A stretch of 64,000 nucleotides of DNA from an uncultured Aquimarina sp. (GCA_947498785.1 CANMLS010000030.1:1-64000), one strand, 5' to 3'. Shown: positions 15,865-26,313, counted from the first letter of the stretch. Notes: generated by a model not told the origin, from the sequence alone. Made by a program: numbers and translations.

Positions 15865-16293
15865 ATGCTATTGAGAAAAATTACAATTCTCTTTTTTCTT
15901 GGTTTAACAATATTTTCTTTTGCACAATGCAAAACTGTTGAAAATAAATCTACTACAAAGAAGAGTAAACCGCGATCTAACCCTATTAAAATTATGGGAA
16001 ATCACACTTTAGTTTCTAAACTAAATGGGGACAAATCCATGGAGCTTCAAATTAAAAAAAGCATAAAGCCTGGTGATCCTGCATTCCATTTTGAATACAT
16101 TGTACACAACACTGGAACTAAAAATATAGTAAAAGAAGGATATTTTAGAGGAATCAATGTAGAATGGAACGATAATACTTCTTTAAAATTAACCCCATAT
16201 ATAGGTATGGAGCAAAAACCAATATCTGATAATCCTGAAAATGCATTTCTTTCGAACACTAAGACCAAAATAATGATAATCAAACTAAATTAA
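15865..16293 (+). CDS. Small lipoprotein of unknown function
   Basis: 142 residues. The N-terminus (MLLRKITILFFLGLTIFSFAQC) is a lipoprotein signal with Cys at 22. The mature part starts with a Lys/Ser/Thr-rich linker (STTKKSKPRSNP) and continues as a small beta-rich domain (IMGNHTLVSKLNG, HFEYIVHNTGTKNI, GYFRGINVEWNDN). I recognise no family. It ends seven bases before the start of the large sortilin-like gene and is surely co-transcribed with it, so it may help export or anchor that protein, though this is inference from position only. Confidence 0.65.
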   Translation: MLLRKITILFFLGLTIFSFAQCKTVENKSTTKKSKPRSNPIKIMGNHTLVSKLNGDKSMELQIKKSIKPGDPAFHFEYIVHNTGTKNIVKEGYFRGINVEWNDNTSLKLTPYIGMEQKPISDNPENAFLSNTKTKIMIIKLN

Positions 16294-16300
16294 ATAATTC

Positions 16301-19300
16301 ATGAAACACAAACTCTACTTTAAAAAATTACTCATTTTTGTTTTTATGTTGGCGGTATTTTCTTCTTGTAATACTAATAAAGACCAAAATATAAAAGAGA
16401 TAAACACTCTAGAAACGAGTAAAAAGAACAAAACAAAAAAAGATTATAGTAAAAAGAAAGGCATTGAGGAGATTGCAGAACATATTGCTAATCTAATGAA
16501 GCCTATTGGAGCAGAAAAATCAACTTATGAAGATGGTTTTATGATGACAGAGCATCAAAAAGCTATGAAAAATAGGTTCACTGCCAAGAGTTCAAGTATT
16601 ATTAATTGGAATGAGCGTGGGCCAGTAAATGTCCCAGGAAGAATACGTGGTATACAAGTAGCACCAGATAATGATGATAAATGGTATGTTGGTACCGTTG
16701 GTGGTGGATTATGGGTAACAGAGGATGCAGGAGCTACATGGAAGAATTTAACAGATTATAAAGTCCCCAGTTTATCTACCTCTACGGTTGTGATAAGTGA
16801 AAATGATCCAAATACAATTTATTTAGGAACCGGAGAACCATTTGGTAATTTAGATGCTATCGGGGGTATTGGAATTATTAAGAGTACCAATGCGGGAGAT
16901 AGTTGGCAATTTTTACAAAACACAAAGGAGTTTGGAGGAATCGGTAGATTAGTAATAAACCCAGTAGATGAGAACAACCTTATAGTAGCAAGTAGTAATG
17001 GTATTTTTGTTACTTCAGATGGTGGTACAACATGGCAACATACATATACAGAGGGTAATGTTCAGGATCTTGATTATGATCCTTCTGATTTTAATACATT
17101 ATATGGTGGTGTAAACGGTATTGGTGTTATAAAAAGTTTAGATGGTGGTTTGACTTGGGATTTGATTTTAGACAAAGATAATTTTAATGAGAACCATGCG
17201 AGATTCGAACTTGACGTTTCTCCTGCAAATACAAATAAAGTTTTTATTTCGGTATATACTCCAGGAGGTAAAGCTACGACAGCTGTAAACACTGATTTTT
17301 ATGTTACAAGTGATGCTGGAGTAAATTTTAAACTAATTGGTTTTGAAGATTCCCCAGAAGAAGGGAATCTGATTACAGGGCAAGGATGGTATGATAATAT
17401 TGTTAGAGCGCACCCTTTTAATGAAAATGTTTTTTACGCTGGAGGGGTTGTAATGCATAGGGTTGAAATAAATAAAGCAACTGTTAAGAATGGAACAATA
17501 GTTAAAAACAAGCCAGTTCCTGATGAGCCTTTATATTATACTTTCCAACCTATAGCTGCAGGATATAACGGAGAACTTAATGATTATGTGCATGTAGATC
17601 AACAAAATATTACATGGATAACTAAAGGTGTAGAAAAGAAATTCAAATTAATTCTTGCAAATGATGGAGGGATATATCATACAGATTATTTACAAGATCC
17701 TGGGACAACACTTAATGACTGGTCTACAGCTGCAACAGGGTTAAATTGTACTCAGTTTTATGGAGCGGATAAACGTAATGGAGTGGAAAATTATATTGCA
17801 GGTGCGCAGGATAATGGTACCTGGGTGTCATTAACTGATAACGGCTCAAGTGAGGATACAGCATATACATTTGTTATTGGAGGTGATGGATTTGAAGTGC
17901 TATGGAATTATGAAGATCCGAATAAATTTATTGGAGGTTCGCAATTTAATGGATTTGTACGCTATGTAAATGGCCAGGGTTTTAATGCAAGGCATGGAGA
18001 ATCTGGTTCTGGAACATCTCCTTTTTATTCTAAAATAGCCAACGCTAATAATAACCCTAATGTTCTTTTTAGTCCCGCGATTAGTGGGGTATGGAGATCG
18101 ACCAATTTTGCGGAGTCTTGGGAACTTACAGCTATCTTAGATAACTTTTCGGTTGGGGCTTCTAGCTCATTAGATGTTTCTGTATCTACAGCTAATCCTG
18201 ATATTGTATGGGCAGGAAACGCTATGACAGAGTCTGGAAGCTTTGTGATGCATGTATCCAAAGATAATGGGAGCTCTTATGCACCTACAGCCTTATTTTC
18301 TGATCCTAGGGATGATATAGATCATAATTATTTTATCTCTGGTGTAGAAACCTCATCAATGGATGAGAATAGAGCTTATGTTTTATTTTCTGGACAGGGA
18401 GCCGCTAAAATTTTAAAAACAGAAGATTTAGGTCAAACTTGGGAAGATATCTCAGGCTTTTCTACAGAAGAAGATAGAGGTTTTCCTGATGTTGCCATTC
18501 ATAGTCTGGTAGAAATGCCTTTTAATAAGAATAGATTATGGGTTGGAACTGATATTGGAGTTTTTCAAACACTAGATGGTGGTCAAAATTGGTCATTACT
18601 AGCTGGATTACCTTCATTTTCTGTTTGGCAAATGAAAATTGTGAATAATGAAGTTGTAATGGCTACTCATGGGAGAGGTGTTTGGACAGCAACTTTGGAA
18701 GAGCTAGAAGGATATGAGCCTCCAGCATATTTTGCACCACCAACTATTGTTAGTACAGTTCAGGAATCAATAGAAAATCAAAATGTGGTAGTTTCTTATG
18801 TTCAGGAGAATGATGATGTTGAAAAGATTGTTGTTTATGTTGATGGAGTAGAAGCAGCAGAAATAACTGATAATATTGCCCAGGGAACAACTTTTACATA
18901 TACCCTGGAAAATATAGAAGAAGGAAGTCATAGTATAGGATTGCAGGCAATAGACGCTTCTAGTAATACCTCGGTTATATCTTCAGGTTCATTCGATATT
19001 ATTGATTTTACAGAGCCTCAAGAATTGGTTTCTATCAAAACTTTTGAAACATCAGATGTATATACTTTTGGAGATGAATTTGTTATTAATACGGTAGATG
19101 AAACAGTAAGCCAGGAGGTTCTTAATAACTCAGGACACCCGTATTTGATTAACGTTGAATATAGAACAGTTTTAAAACACCCAATTGCGCTTACAGCTGA
19201 TAATGGAGATTTTGCTTATGAAGATGTTGCGATTACAGAATTTGATCCCACACCTGGTAGATTTTTTGATTACGTAACTATAGAGGCTTCTAGTGATCTA

Positions 19301-19831
19301 AACAATTGGGTAACTTTGGATGCTTATGATGGAGAGAAGTTTCCTGAATGGACAGATGTTGTTAATTCAGGTCCAACACCTTCTATAAATGATGATTTGT
19401 TTAAAGAACAATCTATTAATTTATTAGATTTTTTTAATGTAGGAGATGTTATTGCTATACGTTTCAGGTTAATATCAGATCCAGGAATAACTTCTTTTGG
19501 TTGGGCTATACGATCAATTAATGCAGATAAAGAAATAGTTCCTGAAGAAGAAGAAATAGTAGAAGAAATTTTTAGAACTACACAGAACCCTATTCTTTAC
19601 CCGACAGTTTCTAACGGACAGGTAAGAATATCTTCAGGAGATACTGTTTTTAATAGTGTTATAGAGATATATGGATTAAGTGGGAGACTTGTGTATTCAA
19701 AAGAACTAGGAACACTTAATGTATCTGAGCAACTATTATCTCTAGAAAATCTTAACTCAGGAATGTATTTGGTGAAAATTTCTGGATCAGGTGGTTTTGA
19801 AACAAAAACATCTAGAATTATTATTAATTAG
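16301..19831 (+). CDS. Sortilin/VPS10-like beta-propeller protein with T9SS C-terminal sorting domain
   Basis: A 1176-residue surface protein. A lipoprotein-type signal (FMLAVFSSC, Cys 23) precedes a Lys-rich stretch, then a large propeller of ~680 residues with repeated Asp-box/BNR motifs (TEDAGATWK, TNAGDSWQ, TSDGGTTWQ, SLDGGLTWD, TEDLGQTWE, TLDGGQNWS) as in VPS10/sortilin and glycosidase-like proteins. An Ig-like segment (~810-910) and an unknown domain (~920-1080) follow. The last ~80 residues form a type A T9SS sorting domain (NPILYPTVSNGQVRI ... GMYLVKI). Substrate unknown; comparable proteins are annotated as glycosyl hydrolases without proof. A strong terminator follows. Confidence 0.85.
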   Translation: MKHKLYFKKLLIFVFMLAVFSSCNTNKDQNIKEINTLETSKKNKTKKDYSKKKGIEEIAEHIANLMKPIGAEKSTYEDGFMMTEHQKAMKNRFTAKSSSIINWNERGPVNVPGRIRGIQVAPDNDDKWYVGTVGGGLWVTEDAGATWKNLTDYKVPSLSTSTVVISENDPNTIYLGTGEPFGNLDAIGGIGIIKSTNAGDSWQFLQNTKEFGGIGRLVINPVDENNLIVASSNGIFVTSDGGTTWQHTYTEGNVQDLDYDPSDFNTLYGGVNGIGVIKSLDGGLTWDLILDKDNFNENHARFELDVSPANTNKVFISVYTPGGKATTAVNTDFYVTSDAGVNFKLIGFEDSPEEGNLITGQGWYDNIVRAHPFNENVFYAGGVVMHRVEINKATVKNGTIVKNKPVPDEPLYYTFQPIAAGYNGELNDYVHVDQQNITWITKGVEKKFKLILANDGGIYHTDYLQDPGTTLNDWSTAATGLNCTQFYGADKRNGVENYIAGAQDNGTWVSLTDNGSSEDTAYTFVIGGDGFEVLWNYEDPNKFIGGSQFNGFVRYVNGQGFNARHGESGSGTSPFYSKIANANNNPNVLFSPAISGVWRSTNFAESWELTAILDNFSVGASSSLDVSVSTANPDIVWAGNAMTESGSFVMHVSKDNGSSYAPTALFSDPRDDIDHNYFISGVETSSMDENRAYVLFSGQGAAKILKTEDLGQTWEDISGFSTEEDRGFPDVAIHSLVEMPFNKNRLWVGTDIGVFQTLDGGQNWSLLAGLPSFSVWQMKIVNNEVVMATHGRGVWTATLEELEGYEPPAYFAPPTIVSTVQESIENQNVVVSYVQENDDVEKIVVYVDGVEAAEITDNIAQGTTFTYTLENIEEGSHSIGLQAIDASSNTSVISSGSFDIIDFTEPQELVSIKTFETSDVYTFGDEFVINTVDETVSQEVLNNSGHPYLINVEYRTVLKHPIALTADNGDFAYEDVAITEFDPTPGRFFDYVTIEASSDLNNWVTLDAYDGEKFPEWTDVVNSGPTPSINDDLFKEQSINLLDFFNVGDVIAIRFRLISDPGITSFGWAIRSINADKEIVPEEEEIVEEIFRTTQNPILYPTVSNGQVRISSGDTVFNSVIEIYGLSGRLVYSKELGTLNVSEQLLSLENLNSGMYLVKISGSGGFETKTSRIIIN

Positions 19832-20550
19832 ATAATTATTAATACAACAAATATAAAAACCTACAGACTCTGAGTTTGTAGGTTTTTATATTTTGCCAAA
19901 CTTGATATAATAAAGAAGGAAGAAAAAGAAATTTAATCATCATTGTTATGATTTTATTTTCAAGTTTTTTTGATAGGAAATCATTCTGACTAATGTAAAT
20001 TTTCTTATTTCGAATTTAGTTCATCATTTTTCAACACGAGTTTGAAAATATTTTTAGAAACTTTTAGAAAGCTTCAAAAAACATCTTGATTCGTATAGTT
20101 TTACTGTTTCAGTACTTCTTCAATCTCAAAATTACTTTTTTATTTTTTTGATCAGTATACTTTTACGTCAGTAAATCGCAAAACATAGAATGACAAATCA
20201 AATTTAATTTTTAGAATAAAAAAGTAGGGTCTTTTTTGATCTATTTGTTTTAGGGATATAGATAAATCGGATACAATAAAATGTTTCCGCTTTTTTAAAC
20301 TATTAAAAGTGCTTAATTAACAAAACCAATAGGATATGAAATATACCTTAACCACCTGTTTTTTTGACAGAACTATAATTAAAGATGAGAAATTTACACT
20401 AAAATTAGCTCTTAAAATTTTTACAAATATTCAAAGCTTTCATACAGGTATGGTAATATAAAATGTTTTTTGAACTCTTTTTAGTTCAAAGTTATAAATC
20501 ATTTCATTGTTACAACATAACTAAATATACAATCAATAAATTTTCAAAAA
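19832..20550. other. Intergenic region before the TonB receptor gene
   Basis: About 720 bp. It contains the terminator at 19855-19889 and otherwise very AT-rich DNA. A 42-codon open frame at 20336-20461 is the longest I notice and has no features that support coding. No regulator gene or clear TANNTTTG promoter was found. Confidence 0.45.
19855..19889 (+). terminator. Intrinsic terminator after the sortilin-like gene
   Basis: AAAAACCTACA (19855-19865) pairs perfectly with TGTAGGTTTTT (19877-19887) around an 11-nt loop. Confidence 0.75.
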
Positions 20551-22882
20551 TTGAAAACAAAACAAGTAATTTCAATGTTTTGGCTGCTATCTCTATACCT
20601 TTATCAAGGATTTTGCCAGGAAAAAGTATCTAAAAAATATACAATAAGTGGATATGTCAAAGAGGCTGGGAGTCAGGAATATCTCCCTACAGTATCGATT
20701 TATATCCCAAAGAGTAGTGTAGGTACAACTACCAATGATTATGGATTCTTTTCTCTAACCGTTCCCGAAGGAGTACATGATATGGTCATATCATTTATTG
20801 GGTACGGAACGATTAAAAAAAATATTAATCTTGCAAGCGATCTTGTACTCAACTTTGATATGAAACTTGAGACAGAAAGTCTAGAAGAGGTTATTATAGA
20901 TTCAGATAGAGGGGTTAATGAAAGTCAGGTGACTCAAATGAGTGTAGTGTCCATAAAACCTTCAGAGATTGAAGATATACCGGCTATTTTAGGAGAAAAA
21001 GATGTTATTAAAGCTCTTCAGTTATTACCAGGGATCCAACGAGGAAATGAAGGTAGTGCTGGTTTTTTTGTTAGAGGAGGGACTCCTGATCAAAACCTAA
21101 TCATATTAGATGAAGCACCGGTATATAATTCTAATCACCTTTTCGGAATTTTCTCAGTATTTAATGGAGATGCTATAAAGTCCATAGAAACGTTTAAAGG
21201 TGGATTTCCGGCCAGGTTTGGAGGTAGGTTATTCTGTGCTTAAAATAGATACAAAAAATGGAAATAAAGAACGGTTAAGCGGAAAAGTAAATGTAGGATT
21301 GATTTCTACTTCCGTTCTATTAGAAGGTCCTATTAATAAAGGGAAAACTTCTTTTGTTTTTAGCGGGCGTAGAACTTATGCCGATTTGTTAACTAAACCA
21401 TTTCAACCTTCTGATTTTAAAGTAGGATATCACTTTATGGATCTTAATTTTAAAATTCATCATGTTTTTAACGAAAAAAATAAATTGTATTGGAGTAATT
21501 ATTTTGGGCAAGACAGATTTAATGCGGTAGATAAATTTGAAGAGGATGATTTTAAAACCAAATTGGGGTGGGGTAATATCACATCAACATTACGATGGAA
21601 TCACCAGTTTAGTGATAAGTTTTTTTCGAATACGTCCTTGATTTTTAGTAATTATAATTTTGAAATTAAACTGGACGAAAAATTTAATAATCAAATTTTT
21701 AATTTCAAAACAAGCTCAGGGATCAATGATTATGGAGTTAAAGCAGATTTTGATTATTACCCTAATCCGAAGCATTCTATACGATTTGGAGTAGCATCTA
21801 CTTACCATAATTTTACCCCAAAACAATCTAAGATTAGACAGACAGGAGAAGATAATGTTGATATTACTCAAAATATAGAATCTATAGAAAGCGCAGTGTA
21901 TCTTGAAGACGATTGGAAAATCAAAAATACGATCAGTGTATCTCCTGGACTTCGATTAACTCATTTTCAATTTAAGTCAACAGACTATCTTAACTTCGAA
22001 CCAAGAGCCACTATTGCCTGGAATGCGAAACCCGACCTGGCGGTTAAGGCGTCGTATGCAAAAATGAATCAGTATATTCATTTGCTTTCTAATTCCGGTA
22101 TTGGGTTACCTACAGATCTTTGGGTATCTTCGACCGATCAACTAAAACCACAGGTTTCGCAACAATATGCCTTGGGTATTGCCAAAGATTTTCTGAATCA
22201 GGTATATGCTCTTACTTTAGAAGGGTACTATAAAAAGATGGATGATGTAATCTCATATAAAGAAGGAGCTTCGTTTTTATTATTAGAAGATCTGGAAACT
22301 GGAAAAGAAATCGATTGGGAAGAAAACATAACAACTGGTCAAGGATGGGCGTATGGAGCAGAACTCTTACTCCGCAAAAAAACAGGAAAACTAACAGGTT
22401 GGTTAGGATATACATTATCATGGTCAGAAAGACAATTTGATGAACTAAACAAAGGAAGAAGGTTTTTTTCGAGATATGATAGAAGGCATGATGTTTCTTT
22501 AGTTGGAATTTATAACCCCAGTGATCGAATTACTTTGTCAGGAACATGGATATATTCTACCGGGAATAATTTTAATCTTTTAGATAAAGAATCATTATCG
22601 AGTGCAGGTAATTTTCCAATTAGAATTCTGGAGCTTTCTGGAGGGACAACTCCTTTTAGTACAGAGCGAAACAATTTTAGAGGAGAGAGTTATCATCGTT
22701 TAGATCTAGGAATTCAATTTCATAAAAAGCTAGCAAAGAATAGAGAGCGTACATGGGGTTTTTCAATGTATAATATCTATGGAAGAAAGAATCCTTTTTA
22801 TTACTATTTTAAAGATGCTAAACTTACTAAAGTTTCTGTCTTACAATTTATCCCCTCATTTAATTACACATATAAATTCTAA
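20551..22882 (+). pseudogene. TonB-dependent outer membrane receptor, disrupted by one frameshift
   Basis: Two adjacent open frames together make one receptor of ~775 residues. The first (20551-21243) has a signal peptide, a carboxypeptidase-like regulatory domain (ISGYVKEAGSQEYLPTVSIY) and the plug domain (ALQLLPGIQRGNEGSAGFFV, then GGFPARFGGRL). The second picks up one frame over in the same codon row (SVLKIDTKNGNKERLSGKVN) and runs through the whole barrel to its C-terminal strand ending YTYKF. The break lies at about 21229-21240 and fits one inserted T or two deleted bases. The start is probably TTG at 20551, which gives the signal peptide its basic n-region (MKTKQ); ATG 20575 would lack it. 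With the DUF4249 gene behind it this forms a receptor/lipoprotein pair for an unknown ligand. Confidence 0.85.
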
Positions 22883-22923
22883 AAAAATAATCAAGATATA
22901 AATCATAAGAAATTTTTGAAGTT

Positions 22924-23790
22924 ATGAGATATTTTAAAAACATAATAGTAGTAATATTAGGTATTTGGTTAGTGGGTTGTGAAACTAGTGTCGATGCAAG
23001 TGATTTATTGGATCAACAACAACTTATCGTTATCAATGGATTTTTATCTCCACAGGATTCTACATTAAAAGTACAAGTGTCTAAATCCAAGTCTAAAGCT
23101 AGAGGACAAACCAATAATACCAATGAAGATTTTGTGATTAAAGATGCAACGGTCGTAATTGCAGATGAAGAAGAAAATGAGGTTACATTACTATACACAA
23201 ATAGTTCCTTAAGTTATGAAGCTCAAGGAATAGATTTGCCAATACTACCAGGAAAAAAATATTTTTTGACAGCTATGGTGCAAGGTAAAGAATATAAATC
23301 GTCTTGTATAATCCCATTAGATCAAATAGAACGAATAGAACAAGATATTAGAGTAGAAACGAGAGATGGTGCTGTAGGAAATCGAATACTGAAATTATCT
23401 ATTGGAGATATAAAAGATAAAAGTAATTATTATGTAGTAGGTGCAGAAGCTACGTATTCTTTTGAAGGTGATACTTCTGGTGGAACAACCATAAACCTAG
23501 ATTTTGAATTTAACCAATTTTTAACCGATATGAATAGAGAAAATTCTGTAGTGACCGCAGATGGAGGTTTTTTTCTTCCTGATTCTGCGATAATAACAAA
23601 AGTAAAGATTAAAGTTACTAATACAGAAGAGGTATTATATAATGCATTAAGAGCAGAATTTATAAACAATTATAATGATGAAAATCCTTTTACAGAATCT
23701 GTAATTGCACCCACCAATATTGAAGGAGAAAACGGATTTGGCGTTTTTACAGGGTATCAATTAACAGAGAAAGAAATACTCTTTAGGTAA
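22924..23790 (+). CDS. DUF4249 outer-membrane-associated lipoprotein
   Basis: 288 residues starting with a lipoprotein signal (GIWLVGC). The mature protein matches the DUF4249 pattern: QQQLIVINGFLSPQDSTLKVQVSKSKS near the start, a conserved beta region on added modifiers (KDATVVIADEE), PGKKYFLTA, and a final GFGVFTGY. DUF4249 genes typically follow a TonB-dependent receptor with a carboxypeptidase-like domain, as here (41 bp gap), and are thought to be the surface lipoprotein partner, by analogy with SusD. No ligand is known. A weak hairpin at 23837-23860 may end the transcript. Confidence 0.85.
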   Translation: MRYFKNIIVVILGIWLVGCETSVDASDLLDQQQLIVINGFLSPQDSTLKVQVSKSKSKARGQTNNTNEDFVIKDATVVIADEEENEVTLLYTNSSLSYEAQGIDLPILPGKKYFLTAMVQGKEYKSSCIIPLDQIERIEQDIRVETRDGAVGNRILKLSIGDIKDKSNYYVVGAEATYSFEGDTSGGTTINLDFEFNQFLTDMNRENSVVTADGGFFLPDSAIITKVKIKVTNTEEVLYNALRAEFINNYNDENPFTESVIAPTNIEGENGFGVFTGYQLTEKEILFR

Positions 23791-23867
23791 ATAAATAAAT
23801 TTTAGAAATAGCTAGCAAATAAAAAAGGGGGTATTGATTATTTAAAGAAATAATATTCAATTTTATA

Positions 23868-24068
23868 TTATTCTTTTGGCGGAGTTTGAAAATGTCGATA
23901 AATCATATATCCTCCATACCCAATAAACAGTAAGGTGATAATAGATTTAAGATTCCATTCTGCTTCAGATTGCAATCGATTATACAATCGTAAACCACCA
24001 AATATGACAAGTGCAATACCAATCATTAAATCCCAAGCTTTACGAGGAGATTCATTTTTATTTTTCAT
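23868..24068 (-). CDS. Small two-helix membrane protein
   Basis: 66 residues from ATG 24068, with a basic N-terminus (MKNKNESPRKAWDLM) and two predicted membrane helices (AWDLMIGIALVIFGGLRLY and LKSIITLLFIGYGGYMIY), ending in a short polar tail. It starts four bases after the DUF2007 gene ends, so the two are translated from one message. Longer in-frame starts exist but would overlap the DUF2007 gene. Function unknown. Confidence 0.65.
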   Translation of the reverse strand: MKNKNESPRKAWDLMIGIALVIFGGLRLYNRLQSEAEWNLKSIITLLFIGYGGYMIYRHFQTPPKE

Positions 24069-24072
24069 AAGT

Positions 24073-24300
24073 TTAAGATAGACTTTTTTCGATAATAGGA
24101 ATAGCATCATCCATATCATTTTTTTTAACAAAAAGTTGGATGTGATCAGGAACTCCTCCTCCAAAACCAGCAATCATACCCGATTGCATATCATCTCTTG
24201 TTATAGAGTTAATTCCCCTTTCCTGTAATAGGTTTTGTAGAAATTGAATGTTTATTAAACTTCCTGTATATACTCTTTCATATTCACTTTCTGGAAACAT
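24073..24300 (-). CDS. DUF2007 family small protein
   Basis: 75 residues matching DUF2007 (putative signal-transducing protein): VYTGSLINIQFLQNLLQERGI, then DHIQLFVKKNDMDDAIPIIEK. The domain is a small alpha/beta fold resembling a PII or ACT-like unit and is common in Bacteroidota, usually beside membrane proteins. No biochemical role is established. It lies between a helical membrane protein gene (14 bp upstream) and a 66-residue membrane protein gene (4 bp downstream), suggesting a three-gene unit. Confidence 0.82.
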   Translation of the reverse strand: MFPESEYERVYTGSLINIQFLQNLLQERGINSITRDDMQSGMIAGFGGGVPDHIQLFVKKNDMDDAIPIIEKSLS

Positions 24301-24314
24301 ATTTTTTGTGTGTA

Positions 24315-25052
24315 TTATGCATTAAAATATTTACTATTCCAGATGGAAGTATTAAAATTTTTACCAAGAGCAAATCCATAGAATAAAACTACAGCTGCAA
24401 CAGATTTAAATATAAAGAAAAATATCATTACCGATTGCGCGGTATCACTATGTTTACTAAATAAACCATCAGGAATCATAAAAGTAAGCAAAACACTTAT
24501 TATAAAAGTAAGAAATAGTAAATTTTCAAAACTTTTAAAAAACCACATTACATTTTTACGAAGTGGATGTAAATCATTCCCCCACTTATGAATCAAATAG
24601 AAATAATCATTACCCATAGGAGCAAAAAGTAACGGGTCGTCTGCATTTTCTAGTTTAAAAAGTTTTGAGGGAGCTATTATTTTGAACCCTTTTAATTCTG
24701 TTTGGTGCTGTTTTTCAATATCTTTAATAGCCAGCAAAGCAGATTGAGGTAGTTTTCCTTTAAAATATTTGGAATTCAAAAAGCGTAAGCGATAATCGAT
24801 ACATATTTTTTTGATTTGGTCAATATGATATATCTTATTAGATTCTAATACATCAAAATCAAAGGTGTTTTGATCAATGTTTGCCGAATTATTTAAGTTT
24901 TGAAGAATTCGTTCTTTGTGTTGTTGTTCTTCCAAAAATATTTTAGATACATGATCCTTCCAAGATGAAACATCAAATTTCTTTGCTTTAAGTTTATTAA
25001 GTTTTTGTTCAATGTTTGTTTTAGGAAGTAACATTTTGTTTTTCTTTTGCAT
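24315..25052 (-). CDS. Conserved membrane protein of unknown function
   Basis: 245 residues from ATG 25052 (ATG 25034 is possible). The first ~165 residues are soluble and helical, rich in Lys and Gln (NIEQKLNKLKAKKFDVSSW), with a mid segment FKIIAPSKLFKLENADDPLLF and FAPMGNDYFYLIHKWGNDL. Two or three membrane helices lie at the C-terminus (~170-235: SFENLLFLTFIISVLLTFMI and SVMIFFFIFKSVAAVVLFYG). I do not recognise a family. It heads the small operon 25052-23868. Confidence 0.7.
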   Translation of the reverse strand: MQKKNKMLLPKTNIEQKLNKLKAKKFDVSSWKDHVSKIFLEEQQHKERILQNLNNSANIDQNTFDFDVLESNKIYHIDQIKKICIDYRLRFLNSKYFKGKLPQSALLAIKDIEKQHQTELKGFKIIAPSKLFKLENADDPLLFAPMGNDYFYLIHKWGNDLHPLRKNVMWFFKSFENLLFLTFIISVLLTFMIPDGLFSKHSDTAQSVMIFFFIFKSVAAVVLFYGFALGKNFNTSIWNSKYFNA

Positions 25053-25206
25053 CACTAAATTAGTGATTTACGCTAAGCTTTACAAGATGTCTTTTTTATA
25101 TATTGAATTAAACTTGGAATTTATGGGATGGTAAAGAATAAACTAATATTGTATTGAAATGTGTAAGTCAAAAAGTGAAATAAAAAAATGTGATGAGTAT
25201 AAATGT

Positions 25207-26313
25207 TTATTCTTCTAATTTTTTAAATTGATTGGGTGTAAGATTAGAGAATTTTTTGAAAGTAGTGTAAAAATTAGATTTGGACTTAAAACCACATTCT
25301 AACCCTATAGATTCTATTGTGTAGTTAGCATATTGTGAATCGGTAAGCATTTTTTTAGAGGCTTCTACTCTTAATTCATTAATATAATCATTAAAACTAT
25401 TTTGAGTATGTGTATTGATTAGTTGAGATAAATATCCACTACTAATCTGAAATTTTTCAGCAACATTGTTAAGATTTATATCAGCTAATAAATATTTCTT
25501 TTCTTTTATAACATAATTATTGATTTTGGTAAAAGTCGTATATCCTGTTTTTTTTGATAATTGACTTCTTTCTAGTTTCTCTAACCTGATATGTAAAGAA
25601 GATCTGTTGATACCAACATACCCTACCCAATAAATCCAGATCGATAATGATATAAAAAAAGGATAGCCAAAGTATGAATTTTTCATGTCAACTAAAACTC
25701 CTATGATTACTGATATTATACCTATTGATATAATTCCGATTCCTACATGTATAAGTTTTTTTAACCAAATAGTCTCTTGTTTAACTTTTTCAATTGATTT
25801 TTCTTGATCATTCTCATAAACAATAATCATTTTATACATTATATATATAATAATAGGGATGTGGATAAAAGAAATTGAATTAGTATAAAGGAATAAACCT
25901 CGTTGGTAATAATTGGTGATTACATAGTTGTTGTCAAAATATATTTGATAAATAAGTTGAAGAGTATGTAGCGTGGTTATCAAAAAGAAAGGACTAATAA
26001 GAAAGATTAATAATTTTTTACTTAATGATTTTTTTTGTAAAAAATTATGTCCAAAAAAATAAAACATTGGTGCTACCATCCATTGCCAAGGGATATAAAT
26101 TCTTTTGATAATTGATGTGTCATCAAAGTAACTTACATCAATGAGCATATGTTGAATATTGCTAAGAGAAAGAAATAGTACTGTAAGACCTAAAAAAAGA
26201 GAACTTTTTGATTGGTATTTTTTTATGAAAATAACAATAAAAGTAAAAATAATTCCTTGGATTGATCCAAAAAATATAAGGAGTTGAAAAAAGTTAAAAT
26301 TGATGGTTTTCAA
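25207..26313 (-). CDS. AraC-family transcriptional regulator with N-terminal membrane domain
   Basis: 368 residues. The N-terminal ~240 residues form about seven membrane helices (FFQLLIFFGSIQGIIFTFIV, SLFLGLTVLFLSLSNIQ, and so on). The C-terminal ~100 residues are an AraC/XylS double helix-turn-helix (LNNVAEKFQISSGYLSQLIN; IESIGLECGFKSKSNFYTTF; LTPNQFKK). This fusion is common in Bacteroidota and is taken to sense a membrane or extracellular signal and regulate directly; targets are unknown. The start is a TTG codon at 26313; the next Met would delete the first two helices and an upstream stop sits at 26326. Confidence 0.85.
   Translation of the reverse strand: MKTINFNFFQLLIFFGSIQGIIFTFIVIFIKKYQSKSSLFLGLTVLFLSLSNIQHMLIDVSYFDDTSIIKRIYIPWQWMVAPMFYFFGHNFLQKKSLSKKLLIFLISPFFLITTLHTLQLIYQIYFDNNYVITNYYQRGLFLYTNSISFIHIPIIIYIMYKMIIVYENDQEKSIEKVKQETIWLKKLIHVGIGIISIGIISVIIGVLVDMKNSYFGYPFFISLSIWIYWVGYVGINRSSLHIRLEKLERSQLSKKTGYTTFTKINNYVIKEKKYLLADINLNNVAEKFQISSGYLSQLINTHTQNSFNDYINELRVEASKKMLTDSQYANYTIESIGLECGFKSKSNFYTTFKKFSNLTPNQFKKLEE

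Noticed and set aside
20336..20461. 42-codon open frame upstream of the TonB receptor gene
   Set aside because: No recognisable signal, domain or promoter; length is within chance for AT-rich DNA.
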